Shown piece after piece: positions 54,239-63,824 of a stretch of 64,000 bases of DNA. Every line of letters starts with the position of its first letter. The stretch's first letter is position 1. The stretch spans positions 1 to 64,000 of the forward strand of contig CAUZFZ010000023.1 in NCBI GenBank assembly GCA_963579025.1, read 5' to 3'. This DNA comes from CAUZFZ01 sp963579025 (lineage in GTDB: Bacteria > Planctomycetota > Planctomycetia > Planctomycetales > Planctomycetaceae). Below the pieces are notes generated by a model, which saw nothing but the letters and a program-made list of their open reading frames with translations, ran no database searches and had not been told where the DNA came from. The position numbers were made by a program, and so were the translations under genes.

Positions 54239-56005
54239 TTACTTGAAGAACAACTCGTCGAGGTCCGGGGCTGTACCAAAGCTGTTCAGGGCTTCGGAGT
54301 AGCGGTAATAGACTTCGAGACACAGGGCTCCAAGCGCTGTCGTGTATGGACGCCCGGCGCGTTTGGCCCATTGGTCGCCGTCGGGGTCCCAGCTTCCGGC
54401 GTTGTCACCGGAACGGATCTGATTGGCCAGCAGCGTGTCGCGGATCCGCTGATTCCACCAAATGCGATGTTCGCCGCCCATGTTGTGCATCGCGTAGGTC
54501 GCGTAGTACCAGTAATAAAAGTCCTTACCGCGGCGCCAGTCTGGTGGTCGTTGTCGAGTCAGGTTGGCCGCCTTCTGCAGCAGATGGTTGCTGGTGCCGA
54601 CCCCGCTGAATTGCCTCACCATCATGGCAGCGCATGTCAGGGCTGGCTTACTGGAATACCGCTGACTCGGTTCGAATGTGTATCCGACAGCACCGCTCGA
54701 GTTCTGACTCGCCCCCTGGTCCGTCACGCTGTCGATGTACGACAGCCCCCGCGAGAACAGAGCGTTGTCGTACTTGATGTGAGACAGCTTGGCTGTCTTG
54801 AGTGCCTGCAAAAACCAAGCGGTCACTGACGTGTCGCTTGTTCCACTATGAGGCGTGTATCGCCAGCCGCCATCCGCGTTGACGGCCAGCTCGCAGAAGC
54901 GAATCGCCTTTTGAGACGACTCACCCAGTCGCTTGTCTCCGCTCCGTCCGTAAGCCTCCGCCAGGGCGATCGTGCAGATTGCATGTGTGTAGAGATTCGC
55001 TCCACCGACTTTCAGATGGCCGTCCTTGTCCTGATGCCGCTGAATCGCTTCCAGTCCCTTGAGCACGTTTAACCGATACTCACCTCGGCGGGTTGTGTGT
55101 CCGCCTCCCATAAACGCCAGGCAGGCAAGCGCCGTATCGGCCAGACTGGCTCCCGCTTCACCATCGTGTTTCTCGGAGTCCCACATCCCGTCAGGTTCCT
55201 GATGCAGAGCAAGCCACTGCAGTGCCGCGTCGACCGACACCTTCGCCTTCACTCCACCGGCTCGCGTCATGGTTCGCATGAAGTCACGCTCGCCAAACAG
55301 ACTTATGTCCGCAGGTCCAAGCGTGCCGATTGTGGGTGCATCCTGATCGCCAAACATCTTCGGCAATGCCGACAGCGTCCGCCCCGGAGCCGGCGCTCGG
55401 TTAATGAAATACTTTTGCGGGCGACTCGGCGGGTTGAGTTCGTCGTAGTCGAAGATGTCTCCGACATCGGCTGAGTTCGCGGCGATCGGAGCCAGGGCAA
55501 ACGCGACTTCATCGGAGGTCTCCGAGATTTCTATCGGGGCGTCTTCGAAGTCGAGCTGATCAGACATGACGTCGAGCAATGGAGCATCGATGTTGATTTC
55601 CGGGCTGCGGACAACGGCCTGCGCGACAGCCACATCGACGGGCTCTGTCGTAATCTGGATGTCCGGCGTCTCGAAATCCTCGGCCGATACTTCCGGAACT
55701 TCTTCAGGCTTTTCCTGGATCAGGTCGCGAACCGGATCATCGATCTTGAATTCTTCCAGGTCCGGCTCGGCGATCGAGAACTGAAACTCCTCCTGTTTGC
55801 GGAGCGTTCCGGATTCCGGCGTCAGTTTCCAGGCGAGCGTTGCCATCACAATCACACTGCTGATGACCAGCCCGACAACGAGCGCACGACGATCAATGAT
55901 CTGCGGCCGAGGCCCCATTGCATTCGCATCAATGCGGAACACGGGCCGTGACGATTCGGCAGTATCGTCTGGGGCACCCGGCATGTTCTCGGCAGACTGG
56001 CTCAT
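54239..56005 (-). CDS. Membrane-anchored protein with prenyltransferase/squalene-cyclase-like toroid repeats
   Basis: 588 residues from ATG 56005; a TTG at 56068 is the only upstream start. One N-terminal membrane helix (ALVVGLVISSVIVMATLAW) is followed by an acidic, Pro-rich segment of about 130 residues (EEFKIDDPVRDLIQEKPEEV...), TonB-like in composition. Residues about 255-580 form repeats of the squalene-cyclase/prenyltransferase alpha-alpha toroid: ALQWLALHQEPDGMWDSEKHDG, DTALACLAFMGGGHTTRRG, LEAIQRHQDKDGHLKVG, GGWRYTPHSGTSDTSVTAWFLQAL. The DXDD motif of hopene cyclases is absent, so cyclase activity is unlikely. Planctomycetes have many such proteins of unknown function. Neighbour on the minus strand is the LplT/Aas-type gene. 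Confidence 0.85.
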   Translation of the reverse strand: MSQSAENMPGAPDDTAESSRPVFRIDANAMGPRPQIIDRRALVVGLVISSVIVMATLAWKLTPESGTLRKQEEFQFSIAEPDLEEFKIDDPVRDLIQEKPEEVPEVSAEDFETPDIQITTEPVDVAVAQAVVRSPEINIDAPLLDVMSDQLDFEDAPIEISETSDEVAFALAPIAANSADVGDIFDYDELNPPSRPQKYFINRAPAPGRTLSALPKMFGDQDAPTIGTLGPADISLFGERDFMRTMTRAGGVKAKVSVDAALQWLALHQEPDGMWDSEKHDGEAGASLADTALACLAFMGGGHTTRRGEYRLNVLKGLEAIQRHQDKDGHLKVGGANLYTHAICTIALAEAYGRSGDKRLGESSQKAIRFCELAVNADGGWRYTPHSGTSDTSVTAWFLQALKTAKLSHIKYDNALFSRGLSYIDSVTDQGASQNSSGAVGYTFEPSQRYSSKPALTCAAMMVRQFSGVGTSNHLLQKAANLTRQRPPDWRRGKDFYYWYYATYAMHNMGGEHRIWWNQRIRDTLLANQIRSGDNAGSWDPDGDQWAKRAGRPYTTALGALCLEVYYRYSEALNSFGTAPDLDELFFK

Positions 56006-56149
56006 CAATCGTGTCCGAAACACTGTTCGACTCGAACCCGCACCCTCAATCAGCACGCTGTCCTGCAACCAGGCTCTGTTGCAGTGCTGGGGGCTCGCAA
56101 CGCTCGACCGCCAGCCACCCGATCCTACTACTTAGAGTTGGCGCAGTAC

Positions 56150-59100
56150 TTAAGAAGGAAAGGCCTCCCGCGCGCGGGCCTTGATTCCCTGCAAGTCCAG
56201 TTTACCGGTACCCAGCAGAGGGATCTCTTCGACTTCTACAAAACTGTCTGCCGACGGAAGCCAGATGTTGGGCAGTCCCGCTTCCGCCAGTGCAGCGATG
56301 ACCTCGTCCACGGGTCTGCCCAGTGGTTTGTGCAGCACGACAATTCGCTCGCCCTTCTTCTCATCCGGGACCGCCGTTACGGCGACGCGTACTTCCGGTT
56401 CTTCGGATGACTCGTCTTCGACGATCCTTGCCAATTCCTCTTCGATGCCAATGTGCGGGACCATCTCGCCGCCAATCTTCGAAAACCGACTCAGGCGACC
56501 GGTGATCGTAATGAAGCTATCGTCATCGATGATCGCGATGTCGCCGGTGTTGTACCAGCCGTCACGGATGACATCGGCTGTCTTCTCCTTGTTGTTGAGG
56601 TAGCCAAGCATCACGTTGGGACCCTTGATGTACAGCAATCCCGCCTGATTCAAGCCAAGGTCTTCGCGCGTGTCCGGGTCGACAATCTTCGCCGCAACAT
56701 TCGGCACGGGGCGGCCGACGGTTCCCATCTTCTGGCCGGTCTGACCATCCGACGCGGCGTTGTTGCGGTGATCGGGCACGTTGGCGATAGCCAGGGGCGA
56801 GAGTTCGGTAGTGCCGAAACCTTCTGTCGGCCAGACGCCGAACTTCTCGTGAAAATCTTCCGCCAGTTTCAATGGCAGCTTTTCTGCGCCAACGATCGCC
56901 ATGTCGAGCTTCTCCATTTGCTCGGTCGTACAACGCTTGAGATACGTTTTCAGGAATGTCGGTGTTGCCGCGACGATTGTCACACCGTGTTTCTCGCAGA
57001 GTTTCCCAATCGTGCGTCCATCCAGCGGGTTGAAGTGATAGACGCCCTTGGGCTCAAGCGTCAGTGGAAGCCACATCATCAGCGTGTAACCGAAGCTGTG
57101 GAAGAACGGCAGAATACCAAGAAGAACGTCCGTTTCGGAAAACTGAAAGAGCTGATTCGACGACGTGATGTTCGACCCGACGTTGTTGTGCGAGAGCATG
57201 ACTCCCTTGGGCTCACCAGTTGAACCTGATGTGAAGATCACAGTCATGATGTCGTCCGGATCAATCTTCGCCAGCCCCAGTCGTCTTTCGAGGATTCCAA
57301 CCGGTTCCGCGTAGGCAGAGATCGCGCTGAGTAGTTTGTCCGCCGACGTGATCTGTTCCTTCAGGTCTTCAACGAGCAGGAACTCGGCATCGAGGTTCAT
57401 CGGGCGTTTTTCCAGCACTTTGCGGCTGGTAATAATGCGCTTGATCCCGGCCTCTTTGATGCAGAAGTTGAGTACCTCTTCGGACAACGTGTAATTCAGG
57501 TTGACGGCCACTTTGCCCGAGATGCTGAGCGCCGCGTTGACGATTGCTCCACCGGCAGACGGCGGCAAAAGGAGACCGACATTCTGCTCGTCCGGCCGCA
57601 GGTGGCCCCGCAGCAGGACTCGGCGGAAGACCAGACTTGCGGTCAGCAGCTTGCCACCAGTGAGGTCCATGCCGGCGGAGTCGGCGACCTTCGAGCGTCC
57701 ACGCGCATCGCGACAGGCTCGCAGAAACTGGCGGGCGGGGATCAGATTTGAATGACGATGTTCCACAGCCTCTACTCCTAAGTCCTCGACGGCTCTTCGC
57801 ACCTGCTCGACATCGTCGGGGTCAGGCAGCGGATCGCCGAACATGACGGTGATCGGATACGGCCAGCAATGCGGCTTCTTCCAGAAGAACTTGCCGCCAT
57901 GAAAGCTGAAGACACTGCCCCAGAGCTGATCCAGATAAGTCGGAATGACCGGGACACCAGTTCCTTCGGCGATCCGCATGATGCCCTTCTGGAAAGGCTG
58001 CAACTGCCCGGTGCGAGTGATTCCACCTTCGGCAAAGACGCAGACCAAGTCGCCGTTGATAGCCGCTTCCCGAGCCGTTTTCAACGAGCGGAGCAATGCC
58101 TTGGGGCCGCCGTCTGACTTGATGGGAATCGTGCCAAATGTCCGGCACAGCCAGCCGGCGAAGCCCGGCACGTCGACGTAATCTGAGTATGCCACCATGC
58201 GGATGGGGCGATCAGAAACCATGATCAGCAGAATGCCGTCCAGCCAGCTGACGTGATTGGCGACCAGGACAGCTCCACCGTGTTCCGGAATCTTCTCCTG
58301 GCCAATCACTCGCAGCCGATAGAAAAACAGACTGCCCATCCAGACGACAAAGCGGATCGTCTGCTGCGGGAGAATTCGGAACGAGAAGTAGATGCCCGGA
58401 ATCGTCCCAATTCCGGCCACCAGGAAGATTTGCTCCGCGGACAGACTGAGCAACTCTTTCATCACGTAAAACATGCCGGCTGACGCGAGAATGAACGTGA
58501 ATGTCAGAAAGTTGGTTGCGGCCAGGATCGTTCCCAGATGCTCCGGGGCACTGCGATGCTGGATGTTGGCTTCCAGCGGGATATCAAACAGCCCGGCGCT
58601 GACTCCCAGTGTCAGCAGCCAGACGCATGCAAGGTAGAAGCTGAGCTGTCCGCCGAGTTCCATGGTCGGATCGATCGAAGTGCCAGATGCCCACAACAGC
58701 AGGCAACTGACCACGATGCCGGCGACCCCCAGCGGAACGATGCCCAGTTCGACTTTGCCCTTTGACAGCCAGCCCGCCAGCACGCTACCGGTCCCCACGC
58801 CAATGACCAGAAGTGCGCTCAGGAATCCGACATTTCCCGGATCCAGTTGCAGTGTGTCTTTGCCGAACGGATCAAGATTGACCTGCGCCAATGACGCCAG
58901 CATCCAGAACAGCGAGATGCCGATTGCCGTCCGAAAAATCGTTGCGTCGGACTTCAGCAGCTTCATCTGTCGCACGATGGCCATCGCAGGATTCATCTCT
59001 GGCTTGCGATCTGGATTGGCCGACGGGAGGCGTCGAATCAATAAACTGGTCATCCAGCCTATGATGGCCACTCCAATCAGCGCCATGGCAGCGAATGACA

Positions 59101-59677
59101 GTTCGTGCAACGCTGGCATGGCAGCCAGCGCGTCTGCAGTGATGTCCGGATTCAGTTTGCGGACTTCGGCGATGTGTCCGTAAATTGCATACCCGGCAAC
59201 GTTCCCCATGGCCGAGGCGGCAATTGTTGTCAGACCCATCAGGCCGTTGGCCTTGGATAGATTCTCGTGATTGACGATCTCGGGAATCGAACCAAACTTC
59301 GACGGTCCGAATAGCGCGCTCTGGCTGCCCATCAGCGCGACAACCAGCAGCAGGAACCAGGCATTCCCGCTGAGAACTGACGCAATGCCGAGCGCCATAA
59401 TGAAGACCTCGGCGATCTTGCAGCCGACGATCACGTTGCGTTTGCTGAAGCGATCCGCGAGGTACCCGGCCGGTACCGCAAAGATGAGGTAAGGAATCGT
59501 GAACGAGGCCAGGCCGACTGCGAGAGCTTTCGCGTCGCCCAGAATTGGCTGTGCGATTCCCACCGCGAACCAGCGGAACATGTTGTCGTTCAGCGCGCCG
59601 AATAACTGAGTCAGTATCAGTCCGATGAAGCTCTTCGACCCCACTCCGCCGCGAGCGTCCGCCTGCGGTTGTGACAT
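56150..59677 (-). CDS. LplT-like transporter, PlsC acyltransferase and acyl-ACP/CoA ligase in one protein
   Basis: 1175 residues from ATG 59677, with AAGGA upstream. Residues about 15-430 are an MFS transporter of twelve helices, LplT-like (LTQLFGALNDNMFRWFAVG). Residues about 455-650 are a PlsC acyltransferase with NHVSWLD (HX4D, about 472) and FAEGGITRTG plus GVPVIPTYLD. From about 680 a fatty acyl ligase follows, with AMP-binding VIFTSGSTGEPKGVMLSHNN (about 812) and GWYNTGDIAIIDDDSFITITGR. In E. coli LplT flips lysophospholipid inward and Aas re-acylates it; the total length matches LplT (397) plus Aas (719). The whole lysophospholipid repair route is thus in one polypeptide. Inner membrane. 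Confidence 0.93.
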   Translation of the reverse strand: MSQPQADARGGVGSKSFIGLILTQLFGALNDNMFRWFAVGIAQPILGDAKALAVGLASFTIPYLIFAVPAGYLADRFSKRNVIVGCKIAEVFIMALGIASVLSGNAWFLLLVVALMGSQSALFGPSKFGSIPEIVNHENLSKANGLMGLTTIAASAMGNVAGYAIYGHIAEVRKLNPDITADALAAMPALHELSFAAMALIGVAIIGWMTSLLIRRLPSANPDRKPEMNPAMAIVRQMKLLKSDATIFRTAIGISLFWMLASLAQVNLDPFGKDTLQLDPGNVGFLSALLVIGVGTGSVLAGWLSKGKVELGIVPLGVAGIVVSCLLLWASGTSIDPTMELGGQLSFYLACVWLLTLGVSAGLFDIPLEANIQHRSAPEHLGTILAATNFLTFTFILASAGMFYVMKELLSLSAEQIFLVAGIGTIPGIYFSFRILPQQTIRFVVWMGSLFFYRLRVIGQEKIPEHGGAVLVANHVSWLDGILLIMVSDRPIRMVAYSDYVDVPGFAGWLCRTFGTIPIKSDGGPKALLRSLKTAREAAINGDLVCVFAEGGITRTGQLQPFQKGIMRIAEGTGVPVIPTYLDQLWGSVFSFHGGKFFWKKPHCWPYPITVMFGDPLPDPDDVEQVRRAVEDLGVEAVEHRHSNLIPARQFLRACRDARGRSKVADSAGMDLTGGKLLTASLVFRRVLLRGHLRPDEQNVGLLLPPSAGGAIVNAALSISGKVAVNLNYTLSEEVLNFCIKEAGIKRIITSRKVLEKRPMNLDAEFLLVEDLKEQITSADKLLSAISAYAEPVGILERRLGLAKIDPDDIMTVIFTSGSTGEPKGVMLSHNNVGSNITSSNQLFQFSETDVLLGILPFFHSFGYTLMMWLPLTLEPKGVYHFNPLDGRTIGKLCEKHGVTIVAATPTFLKTYLKRCTTEQMEKLDMAIVGAEKLPLKLAEDFHEKFGVWPTEGFGTTELSPLAIANVPDHRNNAASDGQTGQKMGTVGRPVPNVAAKIVDPDTREDLGLNQAGLLYIKGPNVMLGYLNNKEKTADVIRDGWYNTGDIAIIDDDSFITITGRLSRFSKIGGEMVPHIGIEEELARIVEDESSEEPEVRVAVTAVPDEKKGERIVVLHKPLGRPVDEVIAALAEAGLPNIWLPSADSFVEVEEIPLLGTGKLDLQGIKARAREAFPS

Positions 59678-59954
59678 TCTCAATTCCTTCTGATCGTCAG
59701 GAGTGCTCGGTTCGGGCCATGCTTCGCGATTCGCGTGGCGGGAGAGCGTGCTCTATCGCACGGTATAACGTCGTGGGCTTGGAAAAAGCAGCGATGCTCC
59801 GCTCTGTCGGGTGGGATCATGTCGGATTTGCACGAGCTGTCACAGCGTACGGCGTGCCGTTATTCCGCTCTGACAATCGCCGTTGCCGCCACTTTCCGGC
59901 ATCTGCTATGAAGTCTGTCGTCAAACGCAATTGGTCCCGATTACGGAACGTCGA

Positions 59955-61175
59955 ATGGAATCGACTCAACGGCGGCCGCGGCTGCTGTACATCACCACGC
60001 ACGGCATGGCGGCTGCCTCGCTGATGCGCGGGCAACTGGCAATGCTTCGCGAACGCGAGTTCGATGTGACGGTCGTCTCGACACCATGCGCCGAACTCGA
60101 TCTGGTGGCCAGCCGCGAGGGCGTTCAGACCATTGGCGTGCCGATGGACCGCGAAATTACTCCATTTCGCGATCTGGTCACGTTGATTCGACTGTTCCGT
60201 ATCATCCGCCGACTGAAACCGGACATCGTGAACGCCGGCACGCCTAAAGCTGGAGTGCTCGGCTCTCTCGCTGCCTGGCTCGCGCGAGTTCCTGCGCGGA
60301 TTTACACGCTCCGCGGACTTCGACTGGAAACGACGACGGGATTGAAGCACCGCATTCTGAGTTTCGCGGAACGGCTGGCGTCGGCCTGTGCGCACACTGT
60401 CTTGTGTGTCAGCCCCAGCATTCGGGATGAGTACGTCGGTCGCGGACTGGCTCGCCCTGACAAATGCCATGTCCTCGCCTCGGGTTCATCCAACGGGATC
60501 AACCCGGAACGGTTTCAGCTTTCGGGCGAGCAGCTTGATCGATCCAGAAATCTGCGGAAGGAACTTGCGATTCCGCCCGAAGCGCCAGTCATCGGCTTCG
60601 TCGGACGAATGACACGAGACAAAGGTATTGTCGAGCTTTCCGATGCGTACTCCTCAGTTCTCGCAAACCACCCAGACGCCCGACTCTTGCTGGTCGGCGA
60701 CTTCGAGAACGGTGACCCGGTCCCTTCTGCGACCGTGAACCAACTTAGAGAGAACTCCCGGGTCGTGATCACCGGATTCACTGACGAACCGGAGCTTTAC
60801 TTTCCGATGATGGACGTGCTTGCGTTTCCGTCCTGGCGGGAGGGGTTTCCCAACGTCCCGCTGGAAGCGTCCACTGCCGGAGTCCCGACAGTCGGGTTTG
60901 CTGCGACAGGAACGCGGGATGCAGTGGTCGACGGAGTAACAGGAGCGCTCGTTCCCGTCGGCGACACAGACGGCCTGGCCGTCGCACTGCAGAAATACCT
61001 GTCTGACGATGTCATTCGATTTCGCCATGGACAGGCGGGACAACGCCGGGTGTCGGAAGAATTCCGGAGCGAGACCGTGTGGGCAGCTCTCTGTGAGCTG
61101 TACAACTCGCGATTGCCGGAACATCTGCGACCGGCTGCCACCCCGGAGGACACCGGGTTACGACGAGCCGCCTGA
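59955..61175 (+). CDS. Family 4 glycosyltransferase
   Basis: 406 residues from ATG 59955; the frame is open to 59883. A GT-B fold retaining glycosyltransferase: N-terminal MAAASLMRGQLAMLRE and VNAGTPKAGVLGSLAAWLA, then the C-terminal nucleotide-sugar domain with GFVGRMTRDKGIVEL, LLLVGDFE and the EX7E motif in EGFPNVPLEAST. It resembles polysaccharide glycosyltransferases that act on lipid-linked acceptors at the cytoplasmic face. One base separates its TGA (61173-61175) from the ATG of the sugar-phosphate transferase, so the two are co-translated. It is divergent from the lipid-repair gene, sharing the roughly 277-bp region 59678-59954. Confidence 0.93.
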   Translation: MESTQRRPRLLYITTHGMAAASLMRGQLAMLREREFDVTVVSTPCAELDLVASREGVQTIGVPMDREITPFRDLVTLIRLFRIIRRLKPDIVNAGTPKAGVLGSLAAWLARVPARIYTLRGLRLETTTGLKHRILSFAERLASACAHTVLCVSPSIRDEYVGRGLARPDKCHVLASGSSNGINPERFQLSGEQLDRSRNLRKELAIPPEAPVIGFVGRMTRDKGIVELSDAYSSVLANHPDARLLLVGDFENGDPVPSATVNQLRENSRVVITGFTDEPELYFPMMDVLAFPSWREGFPNVPLEASTAGVPTVGFAATGTRDAVVDGVTGALVPVGDTDGLAVALQKYLSDDVIRFRHGQAGQRRVSEEFRSETVWAALCELYNSRLPEHLRPAATPEDTGLRRAA

Positions 61176-61176
61176 C

Positions 61177-61878
61177 ATGTCTGTACGCAGTGCCTATTGC
61201 CGGAAACATGGCATCGGGAATGCCCCCCGCTGGGCTCCGTATCGCTCGTTCGAGAAACGGCTGCTCGATCTCGCCATTGCCGTTCCAGCTCTGCTGCTGG
61301 TCTCACCGGTGCTGCTGCTGGCCGCAATCCTGATCAAGCTCGATTCCCGCGGCCCTGTGATGTTCGTGCAACAGCGACTGGGCCGGTACGGCTCGACATT
61401 CCCCACATTCAAGTTCCGCTCGATGACACACCGGGATCGCGCACCGAACTCGGAAATCCTGCCCGGCCACAGCGAAGTCACACGCGTCGGGGCATGGCTT
61501 CGACGGACCAAGATCGACGAACTGCCGCAACTGCTGAACATCGTCCGCGGAGACATGTCGATCGTCGGCCCACGGCCGGCTTTGCCCGATCACATTCGCA
61601 AGTACAACGACAACGGCAACGGCTTGAGACGGCTGCTCGTACGCCCTGGACTGACCGGGCTGGCACAAACCAGCGGCAACATCTACCTGAGCTGGCCTGA
61701 ACGATGGCACTACGATGCCAACTACGTCGCACAACTCTCGCTGCTGTCCGACCTGCGGATCATGGTCAAGACGATCGCAGTGGTCCTGCTGGGCGAAAAA
61801 CGCTTCATCCGGCATGTGGACATCGACTCGGCGCCGTCTCGCCTTGATGAACGCGCTGTTGACCGCAGGGCTGCGTGA
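61177..61878 (+). CDS. Polyprenyl-phosphate sugar-1-phosphate transferase (bacterial sugar transferase family)
   Basis: 233 residues from ATG 61177, one base after the preceding stop. It is the small monotopic phosphoglycosyl transferase core: one reentrant hydrophobic segment (LLDLAIAVPALLLVSPVLLLAAILIK cut into shorter runs), PVMFVQQRLGRYGSTFPTFK, the Asp-Glu catalytic pair in TKIDELPQLLNIVRGDMSIVG, and PRPALPDH, GLAQTSGN near the end. It transfers a sugar-1-phosphate from a nucleotide sugar to undecaprenyl phosphate, the first step of a surface glycan. It forms a two-gene unit with the GT4 gene. The donor sugar is unknown. Confidence 0.93.
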   Translation: MSVRSAYCRKHGIGNAPRWAPYRSFEKRLLDLAIAVPALLLVSPVLLLAAILIKLDSRGPVMFVQQRLGRYGSTFPTFKFRSMTHRDRAPNSEILPGHSEVTRVGAWLRRTKIDELPQLLNIVRGDMSIVGPRPALPDHIRKYNDNGNGLRRLLVRPGLTGLAQTSGNIYLSWPERWHYDANYVAQLSLLSDLRIMVKTIAVVLLGEKRFIRHVDIDSAPSRLDERAVDRRAA

Positions 61879-61882
61879 GTAG

Positions 61883-61949
61883 TCCACGAAAGGCACGAAA
61901 CGACACGAAAAGTTGTTTTGTTTTCGTGTGATTTCGTGTATTTCGTGGA
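61883..61949. repeat. Palindromic repeat with CACGAAA words at 10-bp spacing
   Basis: Two 29-nt arms (61883-61911, 61921-61949) around a 9-bp centre. Each arm carries the word CACGAAA three times, about ten bases (one helical turn) apart; the right arm carries TTTCGTG in the same register. The arms agree at 25 of 29 positions, and all four differences fall in the two-base linkers between words. It lies between the sugar-transferase gene and guaA. Confidence 0.85.
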
Positions 61950-62124
61950 CACATCCGTCGTGAATTGCATCCGAGTCGGCAACCGGTAGGATCTCCGCTT
62001 CCACCCCGGTCCCTTTGGCCGGGGTATTTCATTTCCCGCGGTTGATTCCTGCCGTAAAGACGCTCCGATGCCCGAATCCGGGTTGTCGCTTTGCAGCCGC
62101 ACAGACACTGGATGACGAACGGAC

Positions 62125-63729
62125 ATGTCGCCCACCTCTCCAGCCCCTTCCGGGCTGTCCGCCGCGTACCGTGGCGAGATTGATCTGACCAGCGAAGATC
62201 GCATTCTGGTCCTCGACTTCGGCAGTCAGACCGCGCAACTCATCGCGCGACGCGTGCGGGAACAGAACGTCTTCTGCCAGCTTGTCCGGCACAATCTGAC
62301 CGCCGATCGCATCCGGGAGTTGGATCCCAAAGGCATCATCCTGTCCGGAGGTCCCGCCAGCGTTTATGCCGAGGGTGCGCCTCAGGTGGATCCGGAGATC
62401 TTTGAGCTGGGGATTCCTGTCCTGGGTATCTGCTACGGAATGCAGCTCACCTGCCGATCGCAGGGGAGTGAGGTCTCCCCGGGTGAATCCCGTGAGTTCG
62501 GCCTCGCGATGGCCAGCGTCGATCAGACCAACCCGCTGTTTGCCGGAATTACTGATAACACTCGCGTGTGGATGAGCCATGGCGATCAGGTACAGGGACT
62601 CAGCGAGCAGTTTCGCTCGATCGCCGCGACCCAGACCTGCCCGAACGCAGCGATTCAGCATCACGAAAAGCCGCTGTTCGGCTTGCAGTTTCATCCGGAA
62701 GTGACGCACACAGAGCTTGGCACAACGATCCTGCGGAACTTCGTCCGCGACATCTGTGCGTGTTCTGGTACCTGGAACATCGAATCGCTGATCGAACGTG
62801 AGATTGCATCCGTCCGAGAACGCGTCGGTGACCGGCGTGTCATTTGCGGGTTGTCGGGCGGAGTCGATTCATCAGTCGTCGCCGCACTGCTCTACAGAGC
62901 CATCGGCGATCAACTGACCTGCATCTTTGTGGACAACGGCCTGCTGCGAAAAGGCGAGGCCGAGGAGGTCCGCGAACGATTCGGCAGTCATTTTCAGACA
63001 GACCTGCATGTCGCCGATGCCCGCGACCGTTTCCTCAAGGAACTGGCGGGAGTGATCGATCCGCAGACGAAGCGAAAGATCATTGGCAACGAATTCATTG
63101 AGGTCTTCAAGGACGAAGCCAAGTCGATCCCTGACGCGCACTTCCTCGCTCAGGGCACGCTGTATCCAGACGTCATCGAGTCTGGAGCTAATCCGGATGG
63201 CCCGGCGGCCACGATCAAGACGCATCACAACGTCGGCGGATTGCCCGATGAACTGGGGTTCGAGTTAATCGAACCGCTGCGAGAATTCTTCAAGGACGAA
63301 GTCCGCCAGATGGGCGAAGCACTCGGCCTCCCCGAGCATCTGGTCTGGCGACATCCGTTCCCGGGTCCTGGACTGGCCGTTCGCTGCCTGGGCGACATCA
63401 CCGAAGAAAAGCTCGTCATCCTGCGAGAAGCGGATGCGATTCTCATCGAAGAGCTGCGGCAGGCAAATCTGTACCGGGAAATTCAGCAGGCGTTTGCGGT
63501 GCTGCTGCCCGTCCAGTCCGTCGGAGTCATGGGCGACGCCCGCACGTACGAGAGCACTGTCGTCATCCGAGCGGTCACGACAGACGACTTTATGACCGCC
63601 GACTGGTACCGCATGCCCCACGAAGTGCTGCAGCGTATCTCAACGCGCATCACGAACTCCGTCCGAGGCGTCAACCGGGTCGTCTACGACTGCAGCTCGA
63701 AGCCACCCAGCACGATCGAGTGGGAATAG
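62125..63729 (+). CDS. guaA: GMP synthase, glutamine-hydrolysing
   Basis: 534 residues, typical length. It makes GMP from XMP, ATP and glutamine. Class I glutamine amidotransferase domain: Cys103 in GICYGMQL and the His190/Glu192 dyad in FHPEVTHTELG. The ATP pyrophosphatase domain follows with the P-loop SGGVDSS (244-250), then the dimerisation domain with KTHHNVGGLP, RHPFPGPGLAVR and the C-terminal SSKPPSTIEWE. Every catalytic element is intact. The start at ATG 62125 gives an N-terminal extension of about 24 residues before the usual RILVLDFGSQ. Cytoplasmic; the upstream 246-bp gap holds the CACGAAA repeat. Confidence 0.97.
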   Translation: MSPTSPAPSGLSAAYRGEIDLTSEDRILVLDFGSQTAQLIARRVREQNVFCQLVRHNLTADRIRELDPKGIILSGGPASVYAEGAPQVDPEIFELGIPVLGICYGMQLTCRSQGSEVSPGESREFGLAMASVDQTNPLFAGITDNTRVWMSHGDQVQGLSEQFRSIAATQTCPNAAIQHHEKPLFGLQFHPEVTHTELGTTILRNFVRDICACSGTWNIESLIEREIASVRERVGDRRVICGLSGGVDSSVVAALLYRAIGDQLTCIFVDNGLLRKGEAEEVRERFGSHFQTDLHVADARDRFLKELAGVIDPQTKRKIIGNEFIEVFKDEAKSIPDAHFLAQGTLYPDVIESGANPDGPAATIKTHHNVGGLPDELGFELIEPLREFFKDEVRQMGEALGLPEHLVWRHPFPGPGLAVRCLGDITEEKLVILREADAILIEELRQANLYREIQQAFAVLLPVQSVGVMGDARTYESTVVIRAVTTDDFMTADWYRMPHEVLQRISTRITNSVRGVNRVVYDCSSKPPSTIEWE

Positions 63730-63824
63730 GCAATCGACATCCGGAATCAAAACTGTGTTTCTGGAGCGTTGTGCGATGAGGTAGACTGAACGCCGGTAAG
63801 CGTTTATTCGGCGGAGACTCACAA

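Noticed and set aside
62029..62709. Long minus-strand open frame opposite guaA
   Set aside because: Shadow of guaA on the other strand; composition is unlike a protein and guaA is unambiguous.
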